Counted from the stretch's first letter, positions 34,037 through 41,947 are shown. The stretch: 64,000 bases of DNA from Streptomyces flavotricini (GCF_020639365.1 NZ_JAINUL010000001.1:7571632-7635631), one strand, 5' to 3'. A program made the numbers and translations. Notes: generated by a model not told the origin, from the letters alone.

Positions 34037-34373
34037 CTTCGGCGCTTGGACACTGTGTAGCACCCATTCCGGAGCCCCGCTAGAGGCTGTGGCGATGTGG
34101 TGTGCTGATCGTGATCGAGGCGAGGTTCTTGGCGCGAGGACGTGTAACCATCCCCTCAAGGCCACTGAGCAGGCCCGTTGCGTCCGAAATCCCTCTTGCG
34201 CTTGTGGCGATGGTCACGGATCCGCAATACTCCGTGCCGCGTCGCGTCGACTTCCCGCGCCGCTCACGGCAACCCCCCGTGGCCGACAGCCCGGTACCCC
34301 GAAGTCCCGGCCGTCGGCACCACCCCCCGGCCCGCCGGTCCGCCGCCCCTCCCGGGCCCGCACCCCTGGCCCG

Positions 34374-34637
34374 GATCCCCGCCTCCCGCTTCGGGGGCGT
34401 TGGTCCCCGATCCCCGCTTCCCGGGGGCCCGGATCCCCGCCTCCCGTGTCCCGGGCCCGGATCCCCGCTCCCTCGTGGGTCCCGGGGCCCAGATCCCCGC
34501 CCCCGCGTCCCGGGCGCTGATTCCCGATCCCCGCGTCCCGGGCGCTGATTCCCGATCCCCGCTTCCCGGGCCGTGGTCCCCGATCCCCGCGTCCCGGGCC
34601 GTGGTCCGCGATCCCCGCTTCCCGGGACCTGGTCCGC
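34374..34637. repeat. Degenerate 28-bp C-rich tandem repeat (nine units)
   Basis: Units begin GATCCCCGC at 34374, 34409, 34432, 34460, 34492, 34526, 34554, 34582 and 34610. The last ones are regularly 28 bp, with the core GATCCCCGC(G/T)TCCCGGG; earlier ones vary from 23 to 35 bp. Such length variation shows slippage history. On the minus strand it is G-rich. Confidence 0.85.
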
Positions 34638-34708
34638 GGCCCCGTCGCTCGGGGCATGGTCCGGCATCCCACCTCCCGGACCCGGTCCCCGCCCGCGTCC
34701 CCGCAAAT

Positions 34709-34847
34709 CCTCCACCCGGCTCCGTCCCCGCCCTCGTCCCTGCGAGGCCTCCACCCGCTCCGCCCCGCCCTCGTCCCTGCGAGGCCTCCACCCGCTCCGC
34801 CCCGCCCTCGTCCCCGCGAGGCCTCCACCCCGCTCCGTGCCTGCCTG
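34709..34847. repeat. 37-bp tandem repeat upstream of PAP2 gene
   Basis: Units beginning CCTCCACCC start at 34709, 34748, 34785 and 34822 (periods 39, 37, 37), ending in a partial copy. The core contains CCCTCGTCCC(T/C)GCGAGG, with a small internal hairpin (CCTCG/CGAGG). It lies 50 bp before the PAP2 start and is probably in its leader or promoter region. Confidence 0.85.
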
Positions 34848-34896
34848 CTCCCCGCTTGCCCCCACCGTCCGGGGAGACCACCGTGAAAGGCCCGTC

Positions 34897-35628
34897 ATGT
34901 CACGTCCCTCCGCCGTGCCCCCGCCCGCGCACCGCGTGCCCCGCTCCCTGATCCCCGCTCCCCGGCACCACCTCCCGGCGGCCCCGCCCCGCCATGCGGT
35001 CGCCGTCGGGTCCGCCCTCCTCCTCGGCGCGCTGTTGATCGGCCTCGTGATCGCCGTCTCCGAACGTCCCTCCTTCCAGGGGCTCGACGATCGCTGGGCC
35101 GCGTCCCTGCACAGCTCGCGCGGCGGCTCGTTCACCGGCTTCGCGGGCGTCCTCGACCGGCTCGGCGGCCCGCTCGGCACGGTCCTCCCGCTCGGCCTGA
35201 CCGGCTGCCTCTGCGTCTACGGGCGCTGGCGGTCGGGGCTGTTCGCCTTCAGCGCCGCCCTCGTGACGAACGTCCTCGTCGTGCTCCCGCTCAAGCAGTC
35301 CGTCGACCGTCCCCGCCCGCCGCACCCGTGGGTCCTGGTCACCGACGGCTCGTTCCCCTCGGGGCAGGTGTTCAGCGCCGTGACGCTGGTCTTCGTGGCC
35401 GGTGTGCTGGTGTTCCCCCCGCGGGCCCGGCGCTGGTGGTGGCTCTTCGCCGCGCTGTACGTCGTCGCGATGATGTTCAGCCGGACCTGGCTGCACGCCC
35501 AGTGGCTCAGCGACACCGTCGCCGGGGCGCTGGCCGGCGCCGGCAGCTGCATGCTGCTGTGGAGGGCGTTCGAGCCGCTGCTGAGGATCGAGGGCGAGCG
35601 GACGGCTGCCGACAGCCTGTGGCTGTGA
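34897..35628 (+). CDS. PAP2-fold membrane protein with both catalytic histidines replaced by Gln
   Basis: 243 aa with about five or six helices. Motif C1 is intact (K133-QSVDRPRP), but C2 reads PSGQ with Gln157 where phosphatases have PSGH, and C3 reads SRTWLHAQWLSD, with Gln202 where the nucleophilic His should be (the paralogue at 39.3 kb has SRTWLHAHWLSD). Both catalytic histidines are thus absent while fold and Asp206 remain, so it is probably a lipid- or phosphate-binding pseudo-enzyme. The ATG at 34897 has AAAGG upstream. Confidence 0.85.
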   Translation: MSRPSAVPPPAHRVPRSLIPAPRHHLPAAPPRHAVAVGSALLLGALLIGLVIAVSERPSFQGLDDRWAASLHSSRGGSFTGFAGVLDRLGGPLGTVLPLGLTGCLCVYGRWRSGLFAFSAALVTNVLVVLPLKQSVDRPRPPHPWVLVTDGSFPSGQVFSAVTLVFVAGVLVFPPRARRWWWLFAALYVVAMMFSRTWLHAQWLSDTVAGALAGAGSCMLLWRAFEPLLRIEGERTAADSLWL

Positions 35629-35645
35629 GCGTTGCGGGCTCCACG

Positions 35646-35687
35646 AAATATCGAGAATCATTGACGGTCGTCCAATATTCGCCAAAC
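35646..35687 (+). promoter_or_regulatory. P1: shared two-block motif at esterase promoter
   Basis: AAATATCGAG (35646-35655), 5 nt, then TTGACGGTCG (35661-35670). The same arrangement precedes the ligase gene (41901) and hydroxylase gene (44195). TTGACG is an ideal -35 hexamer, so the left block is placed like an activator or repressor site immediately upstream. The -10 is weak (AACCTC about 18 bp further). Confidence 0.7.
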
Positions 35688-35754
35688 CTCGTGACCGGGG
35701 CCGGTGTGCGTCCACCGCGCCCGCCGGCCCCCGGAACGACGAAGGAAGGGCCCC

Positions 35755-37296
35755 ATGGCACACACCGAGCACCGCACTCCGCCGCCCGCCGTCGAAGTCG
35801 ACCTCCCCGCAGGGCGACTGCGCGGGGCGCTCGAAGACGGGCTCTCCGTCTTCCGGGCCGTCCCGTACGCCGCGCCCCCGGTCGGTGACCTGCGCTGGCG
35901 GCCCGCCCGCCCCCACCCCGGCTGGAGCGGTACCCGCGACGCGAGCGCCGACGGCCCCAGCGCCCCGCAGATGTACGTGGAAGGCGGGGACCCGGTCCTC
36001 GGCGGCCACGGCTCACCCCCCTTCGACGAGGACTGCCTCACGCTCAACGTCTGGACGCCCGGGACGGACGACGCCCGCCGTCCGGTGCTGCTGTGGATCC
36101 ACGGCGGCGGCTTCGTCTCCGGATCCGGCTCGCTGCCCGGCTACGGCGGCGAGACCTTCGCGCGCGACGGCGATCTGGTGTTCGTCGGCATCAACTACCG
36201 GATCGGGCCGCTCGGTTACTTCTCCCCGGACGAGGACGGCGAGGCGGCCAACCCCTGGCTCTCCGACCAGCTCGCCGCCCTGCACTGGGTACGGGAGAAC
36301 ATCGCCGCTCTCGGCGGCGACCCCGACGACATCACGGTCGCCGGCCAGTCCGGCGGCGCCGTCTCCACCGCCGCCCTCGCCGGACACCCCCGGGCGGCGG
36401 GACTGATCCGCCGGGTGATCCTGCAGAGCCCGCCCTTCGGGCTGGACCTCCCCGACCCCGACGCCTACCGGGAGCGCACCGCCGCCTTCCGGGAGCTGGC
36501 CGGCGCCGAGACCGCGCAGGAGCTGCGCGCCCTGCCCTGGCAGGCCCTGATCGGCGCGACCGGCGGCCTGTTCGCCCGCACGACGCGCTGGGGCTACTGG
36601 CCGACGCCCTTCCTGCCCGTCGTCGACGGGGTCACCCTCGGGCGCCACCCGGTCGAGGCCCTGCTGCACGGGGCCGCGGCCGACGTCGACGTCATGATCG
36701 GCTGGACCCGCGAGGAGGCCAACTTCGGCTTCGGCCTCGACGAGGGGTACGCCGCCGCCACCAGGGAGCGGGTGACCGACCGGATCGCCGAGACCTTCGG
36801 GGCCGAGGCCGCACCGGCGGTCTACGCCGCGTACGAGGCGGCCCGCGCCGGCGCCCGCCCGGCCGACGTCCTCATGGACCTGATCACGGACGAACTCTTC
36901 CGCGTCCCCTCCGTCGGACTGGCCGAGACCCGCGCCGACTCGGAGCACCCCGTGTGGGCCTACCAGTTCGACCTCCAGGCGGCGGCGTACGAGGGCCGGC
37001 TCGGCGCCGCGCACTGCCTCGAACTCCCCTTCGTCTTCGACAACTTCGAGCAGTGGTCGCACGCGCCCTTCCTCGCCGGGATCACCCCCGCGGTACGCGA
37101 CGGCCTCGCCCGCACCATGCGCGGGGCGTGGATCGCGTTCGTCCGCACCGGGGACCCGAACCACCCGGGCATGCCGCAGTGGCGGCAGTACGACGCGAAG
37201 ACGCGGACCACGATGCGCTTCGACTCGGCCGTCACCGCCCTCGACGACCTCGCCGGAGCCTCGCGCCGCCTGCACGAATCCCGCCGGGCCCCATGA
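35755..37296 (+). CDS. Type-B carboxylesterase (cytosolic)
   Basis: 513 aa without a signal peptide. Motifs in order: FRAVPYAAPPVGDLRW, DEDCLTLNVWTP, oxyanion IHGGGFVSGSG, nucleophile GQSGGAVST, acid in WTREEANF, catalytic His in AAHCLELPFVFDNF. GGAAGGGCCCC precedes the ATG. Its promoter shares a conserved block with those of the salicylate genes 6-9 kb away, so I infer that it releases an aromatic acid, possibly salicylate, from an ester. It is followed by the LacI gene 59 bp on. Confidence 0.92.
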   Translation: MAHTEHRTPPPAVEVDLPAGRLRGALEDGLSVFRAVPYAAPPVGDLRWRPARPHPGWSGTRDASADGPSAPQMYVEGGDPVLGGHGSPPFDEDCLTLNVWTPGTDDARRPVLLWIHGGGFVSGSGSLPGYGGETFARDGDLVFVGINYRIGPLGYFSPDEDGEAANPWLSDQLAALHWVRENIAALGGDPDDITVAGQSGGAVSTAALAGHPRAAGLIRRVILQSPPFGLDLPDPDAYRERTAAFRELAGAETAQELRALPWQALIGATGGLFARTTRWGYWPTPFLPVVDGVTLGRHPVEALLHGAAADVDVMIGWTREEANFGFGLDEGYAAATRERVTDRIAETFGAEAAPAVYAAYEAARAGARPADVLMDLITDELFRVPSVGLAETRADSEHPVWAYQFDLQAAAYEGRLGAAHCLELPFVFDNFEQWSHAPFLAGITPAVRDGLARTMRGAWIAFVRTGDPNHPGMPQWRQYDAKTRTTMRFDSAVTALDDLAGASRRLHESRRAP

Positions 37297-37298
37297 TC

Positions 37299-37311
37299 TA
37301 ACTCGTGTAAC
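37299..37311. promoter_or_regulatory. LacI-type operator before lacI-like gene
   Basis: TAACTCGTGTAAC matches TTACACGTGTAA at 10 of 12 positions and shares CGTGTAAC with site 34141. It lies 45-57 bp upstream of the LacI-family start, consistent with autoregulation. Confidence 0.55.
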
Positions 37312-37355
37312 CTGGGGAGGAAGGCGGACGGTCTACCCGAGGAGCGCCGAGGACC

Positions 37356-38387
37356 ATGCCCAGGGAGCCCAAGGCCAGTGTGACGAGCAGCCCCGCGTCA
37401 CCCGTGTCGATCACCAGCGCGGACGTGGCCCGGCTGGCCGGGGTGTCACGCGCCACCGTGTCGTTCGTGCTGAACGACACCCCCGGCCACCGCGTCAGCG
37501 CCGCCACCCGTACGCGGGTACTCGACGCCGCCCGGCAGCTCGGCTACGTACCGCACGCCGCGGCCCGGTCCCTGCGCGCCGGGCGGAGCAACCTCGTCCT
37601 GATGCCCGCCTCGGTCTCCGCGATCGGCCGGCTCGTCAGCGACTGGGTCGACGACCTGCACAGCGAGCTGGACCGGCACGGCTACACGGCCGTCCTGCAC
37701 GCGGGCCGCTTCACCGACCCCCTCGACGCGGCCCGCGCCTGGGCCGAGCTGCGCCCGGCCGCCGTCATCGCCCTCGACGGCGACCGCTTCACCGCCCAGG
37801 CCGCCGAACTGCTGAGCCGCGCCGGGGTGCGCGGGCTCCTCGCGTTCGCCGCCCGGCCGGTGGCGGGCGTCCACACCATCGGTTTCGACCACGCCGACAT
37901 CGGCGCCACCGCCGCCGAGCACCTCATCGCCCGGGGCCGCAAGCGGATCGGCGTGGTCCTGCCCCAGGAGCGCGGTCTCGGCACCCTCGCCCGCCCGCGC
38001 CTCGCCGGGGCCGAATCGGTCGCCGCCCGGCACATGGCGACGGTGACGCCGGTGGAGCTCGCGTACACCCGGGAGTCCGCCACCGCCCTCGCCCGGCGCT
38101 GGCCGGGCCTGGGTCTGGACGCCGTCTTCGCCTACAACGACGAGTACGCGACGCTGCTGCTGCACGCCCTCCAGGCCGAGGGCATCGCGGTACCGGACGA
38201 GGTCGCGATCGTCGGCTCCGACGACCTGGTCCTCTCCGCCCTCCAGCAGCCGGCCCTCACCACGATCCGCCTGGACCTGCCTTCGCCGGCCCGCGTCGCC
38301 GATGCCCTGCACGAGCTGATCGAGACGGGGACGACGCCCCCGGTCCCCGCCGTCGAGGCGCTCCTCGTCCACCGCGACACCTCCTGA
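37356..38387 (+). CDS. LacI-family transcriptional regulator
   Basis: 343 aa. The helix-turn-helix SADVARLAGVSRATVSFVLN is at about 21-40 and the hinge helix region follows (AARSLRAGRSNLV). A periplasmic-binding-like effector domain extends from about 80 to the end, with VDAVFAYNDEYA-type (LDAVFAYNDEYATLLL) and VAIVGSDDLVLSALQQPALT signatures. Likely a repressor released by a small ligand. Palindromes with GTTACACG around it point to autoregulation and control of the MFS gene at 33.8 kb and the hydrolase at 41.1 kb. Confidence 0.95.
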   Translation: MPREPKASVTSSPASPVSITSADVARLAGVSRATVSFVLNDTPGHRVSAATRTRVLDAARQLGYVPHAAARSLRAGRSNLVLMPASVSAIGRLVSDWVDDLHSELDRHGYTAVLHAGRFTDPLDAARAWAELRPAAVIALDGDRFTAQAAELLSRAGVRGLLAFAARPVAGVHTIGFDHADIGATAAEHLIARGRKRIGVVLPQERGLGTLARPRLAGAESVAARHMATVTPVELAYTRESATALARRWPGLGLDAVFAYNDEYATLLLHALQAEGIAVPDEVAIVGSDDLVLSALQQPALTTIRLDLPSPARVADALHELIETGTTPPVPAVEALLVHRDTS

Positions 38388-38458
38388 CGCACCCGCGTCA
38401 CGTCCGGCCTCCCCGCGGCACGGGACGCCGACGGGGCGGGCTCCGGATGATGCCGCCC

Positions 38459-38531
38459 AGGGGGTGTCTTGCCGATCAGGCCGGGCTCGCGGTGGCGGGC
38501 CCTGATCCGGCCCCATCGGCAAGACGCCCCT
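38459..38531. repeat. Inverted-repeat element (terminator or mobile-element remnant)
   Basis: GGGGGTGTCTTGCCGAT (38460-38476) and ATCGGCAAGACGCCCCT (38515-38531) are near-perfect inverted repeats 38 bp apart, 70 bp after the LacI stop. A hairpin terminator is possible. However, a very similar single arm, ATCGACAAGACGCCCCCT, occurs at 52964-52981 beside another mobile element, which suggests terminal repeats of a transposon family. Confidence 0.55.
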
Positions 38532-38537
38532 AGTCTC

Positions 38538-38725
38538 CTAGTGAACCGGTTTTGAGGTCTGGGCTCGCCTCGTGAGTCGTGTTCTGTTTCAGATCTTGGG
38601 TTTTGCCTGACGTGACCGGCTTGCGGGGGCTCGAGGCCCGGCCCTTCAAGTGGACCAAGACCGCCGACCAGATCCTCGACCGCATCTGCCGCTACTGCGA
38701 CAGGATCTCCAAACCAGGTCACTAG
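38538..38725 (+). mobile_element. IS630-type internal-deletion derivative
   Basis: CTAGTGAACCGGTTT (38538-38552) and AAACCAGGTCACTAG (38711-38725) are imperfect terminal inverted repeats (12 of 15) flanked by or including CTAG. Inside, the last 27 or so codons of an IS630-family transposase survive: FKWTKTADQILDRICRYCDR followed by ISKPGH and a stop at 38723. The rest of the transposase is gone, leaving a 188-bp non-autonomous element. Confidence 0.75.
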
Positions 38726-38807
38726 CTAGGCCGTCCCGGCGCGGGCGGGGCCGTCTCAGGGCGTGTATCGCCCGCCGCGCCCGGACCCGCTGCCACCCTC
38801 GTGGTCC

Positions 38808-39296
38808 ATGGATGTCAGTACCTTCTACGCCCTCTTCTCCGCCACCTGCTTCACCCTGGTCGGCCTGTGGTGGAACGTCGTCCAGAGCCATGCGGCCTGG
38901 ATGGGCGACCCCGCCCTGCGGCGCGTGGTCGGCGGGATCTACCTCTCGTTCCTGCTGCCCGCCCTGATGGGTCTCTTCGCCCAGGTCGGCGGCACCGAGC
39001 AGCCGCAGGTCTGGCGGGCGGCCTTCGTCGCCCTCTCCGTGGTCGGCTGCGCGTGCACCCTGCGGCTGCTGGCCCGCGCCCGGGGCGACCGGTTCGTCAC
39101 CTGGCAGCAGGCCGGAGCCGCACTGCTCTACGCCCTCATCGCCGTCGTCGGTGCCCGTCCCGAACTCGCCCGCCACCTCGGCCTGCGGCCCATCCAGGCC
39201 GAAGCCCTGCTGCTGATCGGACTGATCGTCCTGGGGCACGCCCTGGTCTGGCGGTTCATGGCCGGAGAAGGGCGCGCCGAGAGCGAGACGGCCTGA
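38808..39296 (+). CDS. Small integral membrane protein, hypothetical
   Basis: 162 aa beginning MDVSTFYALFSATCFTLVGL, with four predicted helices (about 4-25, 42-60, 68-85, 100-155 region) and short basic loops. No enzymatic motif recognised. ATG at 38808 follows TCC; no strong ribosome binding site is seen. It lies between the IS630 remnant and the convergent PAP2 gene. Many streptomycetes have related small membrane proteins of unknown role. Confidence 0.7.
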   Translation: MDVSTFYALFSATCFTLVGLWWNVVQSHAAWMGDPALRRVVGGIYLSFLLPALMGLFAQVGGTEQPQVWRAAFVALSVVGCACTLRLLARARGDRFVTWQQAGAALLYALIAVVGARPELARHLGLRPIQAEALLLIGLIVLGHALVWRFMAGEGRAESETA

Positions 39297-39326
39297 GGGC
39301 CCGATGGCTCGGGGGCCTCCGCCGGA

Positions 39327-40034
39327 TCAGGGCCGGGGCCGCGGCAGGCGGCCGCGTTCCCGGGCGAGGGCGGGGGAGAAGGCCCACCACGCCAGCAGTG
39401 CGGCCCCGGCGCCGGCCGCCGCTCCCGCCACCGTGTCGCTGAGCCAGTGGGCGTGCAGCCAGGTGCGGCTCCACATCATGGCCAGCGTGAACACCGTGCC
39501 GCCGACCCACCAGGCCCGCCGCCGGGCGGCCGGGACCAGCAGGACGCCGACCAGGACGACGAGCAGGGCCGCCCCCGCCGCATGGCCCGACGGGAACGAG
39601 CCGTGGTCGACGCGGACCATCGGATCCGCCGGGCGCGGGCGGTCCACCAGGTGCTTGAGCCCCTGCACCACCAGCATGTTGCCCACCAGGTAGACCCCGA
39701 GCAGGAACCCCGCAGAGACCCAGCGCCCGCGGACGAGCAGGAAGACCAGCAGCGAGAGCGGTACGGCGACGCCCAGCGGGCCGCCGAACCAGTTGAGGAA
39801 GGTCGCGACGGCCGCGGGGAACCCCTCGTGGGGGCCGCCCATCCAGTCCAGCCACCGCTCGTCGGCGCCCTGGAACGGCGGGCTCACGACGTCCGCGCGG
39901 ACGGTGAGGGCCAGTGCCGCGGCCGAGCCGAGCAACAGCACGGCCAGGAGCAGGGTGCCGGGCGGGCGGCGCGGGTCCGCCGCCCGCGGCCCGGCCGCGG
40001 CGGCCCGCGGCGGAGTGAGTGTGTGCCGGGACAT
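39327..40034 (-). CDS. PAP2-family phosphatase (intact active site)
   Basis: 235 aa with about six helices. All three phosphatase motifs are present: C1 KHLVDRPRP, C2 FPSGHA, C3 SRTWLHAHWLSD. It is a membrane-embedded lipid phosphatase, probably acting on undecaprenyl pyrophosphate or phosphatidate at the outer face. It is a paralogue of the gene at 34.9 kb (shared FQGxDERW/FQGLDDRW N-terminal segment), which lost its catalytic histidines. Start ATG at 40034. Confidence 0.92.
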   Translation of the reverse strand: MSRHTLTPPRAAAAGPRAADPRRPPGTLLLAVLLLGSAAALALTVRADVVSPPFQGADERWLDWMGGPHEGFPAAVATFLNWFGGPLGVAVPLSLLVFLLVRGRWVSAGFLLGVYLVGNMLVVQGLKHLVDRPRPADPMVRVDHGSFPSGHAAGAALLVVLVGVLLVPAARRRAWWVGGTVFTLAMMWSRTWLHAHWLSDTVAGAAAGAGAALLAWWAFSPALARERGRLPRPRP

Positions 40035-40112
40035 GACTGCCTTTCGACGTGCGCGTGGGGGCGCGGCCGGGCCGCACCCCCACGAGGGACGGCTGCGGGC
40101 CGGGGGTGGTGC

Positions 40113-41075
40113 TCAGGCCCCCGCACCCAGGTGGCGGACCAGGAACGCCACGCTCTGCGCGACGATCGCGGGGATGTCGGGGGAGCCGAGGAAGATGTGG
40201 TCGGCGCCCGCCACCGGCTGCAGCGTCACCGCGCCCCCCGCGCCCGTCAGCGCCTGCGCCAGGGTCTCGCTCTGGCTGTACGGGACGAGCCCGTCCGCGG
40301 TCCCGTGCACCAGCAGGAACGGCGGGGGGTTCGAGCCGGGGACGGCGTACGTGACCGGGCTCGCGACCCGGGCCGGCTCCGCCTGCTCGGCCGCGGGAAC
40401 GCCCAGCAGGGCGTCGTACGGGTTCGGGAACTCGACGCCGGTCGGCATCGGCAGCGGGTGCGCGGCCAGGGCGGGCAGGTCATGGACCCCGTACCAGTCG
40501 ACGACGGCCAGGACGCCGGTGTCGCCGGAGCCGACCCCGTGGGAGCCCTCCAGCGCCGCCAGGGTCTCGGCGTCGGCGGAGCCGGGGCGGACGAGGCCGG
40601 CGAGCGCGGCCAGGTGACCGCCCGCCGACTCGCCCCAGACGCCGATCCGTTCCGGGTCGATGCCGAGGGTCGGGGCGAACTGCCGCACGTAGCGGATCGC
40701 GGCCTTCACGTCGTGCAGCTGCGCCGGGAAGGGGGCTTCGAGGCTGTGCCGGTAGTCGATGGAGACGAGGGCCAGCCCGGCGCCGAGGACCGCTCCGTGC
40801 AGCAGGGCGGCGGGCACGGTCGGCGGCGGGTAGCGCCGGTCGCCGTCCAGCCAGCCGCCGCCGTGGATCCAGACGACCGCCGGGAAGGGGCCCTCGCCCG
40901 CCGGGAGCTGTACGTCGAGGAGGCGCGGGCGGTAGCCGGGGGTGGTCGCGTACGTGATCCCGTCGAAGCGGCGCACGCCGTCCGCGCCGGTCACGGGAGG
41001 GACGGGCCGCTGGTACGCCGGGGGCGGCCAGGTCATGTCGGCGATGTCGAACTCGGCCGGGGGAGATTGCGTCAT
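40113..41075 (-). CDS. Alpha/beta hydrolase (BD-FAE/CE10-like carboxylesterase)
   Basis: 320 aa. Oxyanion motif WIHGGGWLDGDRRYP, nucleophile GESAGGHLAA, acid in LLVHGTADGLVP and catalytic His in GADHIF form a complete triad; no signal peptide. GGAAGAG precedes the ATG at 41075. A perfect 12-bp palindrome TTACACGTGTAA lies 120 bp upstream, so regulation by the nearby LacI protein is likely. It probably de-esterifies an acetylated sugar or similar substrate brought in by the MFS transporter (inference). Confidence 0.92.
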   Translation of the reverse strand: MTQSPPAEFDIADMTWPPPAYQRPVPPVTGADGVRRFDGITYATTPGYRPRLLDVQLPAGEGPFPAVVWIHGGGWLDGDRRYPPPTVPAALLHGAVLGAGLALVSIDYRHSLEAPFPAQLHDVKAAIRYVRQFAPTLGIDPERIGVWGESAGGHLAALAGLVRPGSADAETLAALEGSHGVGSGDTGVLAVVDWYGVHDLPALAAHPLPMPTGVEFPNPYDALLGVPAAEQAEPARVASPVTYAVPGSNPPPFLLVHGTADGLVPYSQSETLAQALTGAGGAVTLQPVAGADHIFLGSPDIPAIVAQSVAFLVRHLGAGA

Positions 41076-41192
41076 TGAGCTCTTCCCAATTCGGTGTGCG
41101 GCCTCGTCGGCCGGCGGGTCCGGTGCGGGCTGCCCAGGCTTCGTAACGTTTTGTCCGAAATGCTTGCGCAGGCACCGGGGGAGGCTTAGCGT

Positions 41193-41205
41193 GTTACACG
41201 TGTAA
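41193..41205. promoter_or_regulatory. Perfect TTACACGTGTAA palindrome (LacI operator candidate)
   Basis: TTACACGTGTAA occupies 41194-41205 (12-bp perfect palindrome with central CG), preceded by G to give GTTACACG. It lies in the divergent region between the alpha/beta hydrolase and the anti-sigma-like ATPase genes and is the best match to the set of sites near the LacI gene. Confidence 0.7.
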
Positions 41206-41268
41206 TCACGACTCTAGCGACGCGTTTCCGCTGACCACAAGCCCACGGGGCATCTGAGTTCCCGTGGA

Positions 41269-41280
41269 GTTACACGAGAT
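41269..41280. promoter_or_regulatory. Second LacI-type site, GTTACACGAGAT
   Basis: GTTACACGAGAT is identical at 11 of 12 positions to the reverse complement of the site before the LacI gene (GTTACACGAGTT). It is 75 bp from the palindrome at 41194 and 38 bp before the ATP-binding protein start, so DNA looping between the two is possible. Confidence 0.5.
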
Positions 41281-41317
41281 ACCCGGCGGCGTCGCCTTCC
41301 CCCTCCGGGAGCACGTC

Positions 41318-41827
41318 ATGTCCACCACCGCCACCCTCCCCGCCGGGGCGAGCGCCGCGGACGCCCCCGCGAGTGCGCCGGCTTCCGACGCCCCGGCGGG
41401 CGTCCCGGCCGCACCCCGCGTCCGAGGCTTCGCCTACTGGCTGGCGGAGCCCGCCCCGGCCGCCGTCCCGCTGCTGCGAAAGCGCGTGCGGGCGGTCCTG
41501 GCGGGCTGGGCGGTCCGCGCGGAGGTGGCGGACGTCCTGCTGCTCGCCGTGAGCGAGCTCGCCGGCAACGTCGTCCAGCACGCCGCCGCAGGTGGCCGGA
41601 TGCGGATCGGGCTGGCCTTCGACGGTGGATGGCTGCGGCTGGAAGTCGCCGATCAGGGTGCCGGCTCGCCCCGGCTGCCGAATCCCGCCGAGGAGGTCGA
41701 CCCGGATTCCGAGAACGGTCGCGGACTGCTGATCGTCCAGCTGCTCGCGGTCGAGGCGGGTGGTGAACTCCGCTTTCTCGCAGGCGAGTTCGGCGCCTCC
41801 GTATGCGTGCTCCTGCCTGTCGCCTGA
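41318..41827 (+). CDS. Anti-sigma-factor-type HATPase (RsbW-like)
   Basis: 169 aa. After a low-complexity Ala/Pro N terminus of about 35 residues, a GHKL ATPase domain shows the N box (LLLAVSELAGNVVQHA), the G1 box (VADQGAG) and the G2 region (ENGRGLLIVQLL). This is the short, single-domain form abundant in Streptomyces, thought to phosphorylate anti-anti-sigma factors or bind sigma factors. GGGAG 9 nt upstream of the ATG at 41318 selects this start over the one at 41264. No partner gene is adjacent. Confidence 0.88.
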   Translation: MSTTATLPAGASAADAPASAPASDAPAGVPAAPRVRGFAYWLAEPAPAAVPLLRKRVRAVLAGWAVRAEVADVLLLAVSELAGNVVQHAAAGGRMRIGLAFDGGWLRLEVADQGAGSPRLPNPAEEVDPDSENGRGLLIVQLLAVEAGGELRFLAGEFGASVCVLLPVA

Positions 41828-41891
41828 ACCCGTCCGCCGGTGCGCCGGAGCCTCCCGGAGCCGGTTCGGCGGGGGCCTGGGGAGGATCGGT

Positions 41892-41947
41892 CGCCCGTCA
41901 AAATATCGAGCAATGTTGACGGGCGCAAAAATATCGAGATAACGTCC
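41892..41947 (+). promoter_or_regulatory. P2: promoter and operator region of the ligase-thioesterase gene
   Basis: AAATATCGAG (41901-41910), 5 nt, TTGACGGGCG (41916-41925) repeats the P1/P3 motif. In addition CGCCCGTCAA (41892-41901) and TTGACGGGCG are a perfect 10-bp inverted repeat, and AATATCGAG recurs at 41930-41938. TTGACG with TAACGT 18 bp downstream makes a good sigma-HrdB promoter overlapped by these repeats. Confidence 0.75.

Larger units (their letters stand above)
33863..34896. other. 1.03-kb intergenic region rich in operator and tandem repeats
   Basis: No convincing coding sequence: the open frames here have repeat-derived Pro/Arg-rich translations on both strands. From left to right it holds the MFS leader and promoter, LacI-type palindromes (34010-34036), an additional CGTGTAAC half site (34141-34148), about 150 bp of ordinary sequence, a 9-unit GATCCCCGC repeat (34374-34637), a 37-bp repeat (34709-34847) and the PAP2 leader with AAAGG before the start at 34897. 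The + strand is strongly C-rich from about 34300 to 34860. Confidence 0.7.

Noticed and set aside
34102..34548. Rightward 148-codon frame after the MFS promoter region
   Set aside because: The second half is repeat-derived and the first 45 codons match nothing I recognise; codon-position GC does not look like its neighbours. Kept as non-coding.
34374..34847. CRISPR array
   Set aside because: Repeat units are contiguous and variable in length with no unique spacers, and there are no cas genes.
34080..35180. Leftward open frame across the repeat field and PAP2 start
   Set aside because: The translation is dominated by Gly/Arg repeats generated by the C-rich tandem units and overlaps the real PAP2 coding start; no ribosome binding site or domain is visible.
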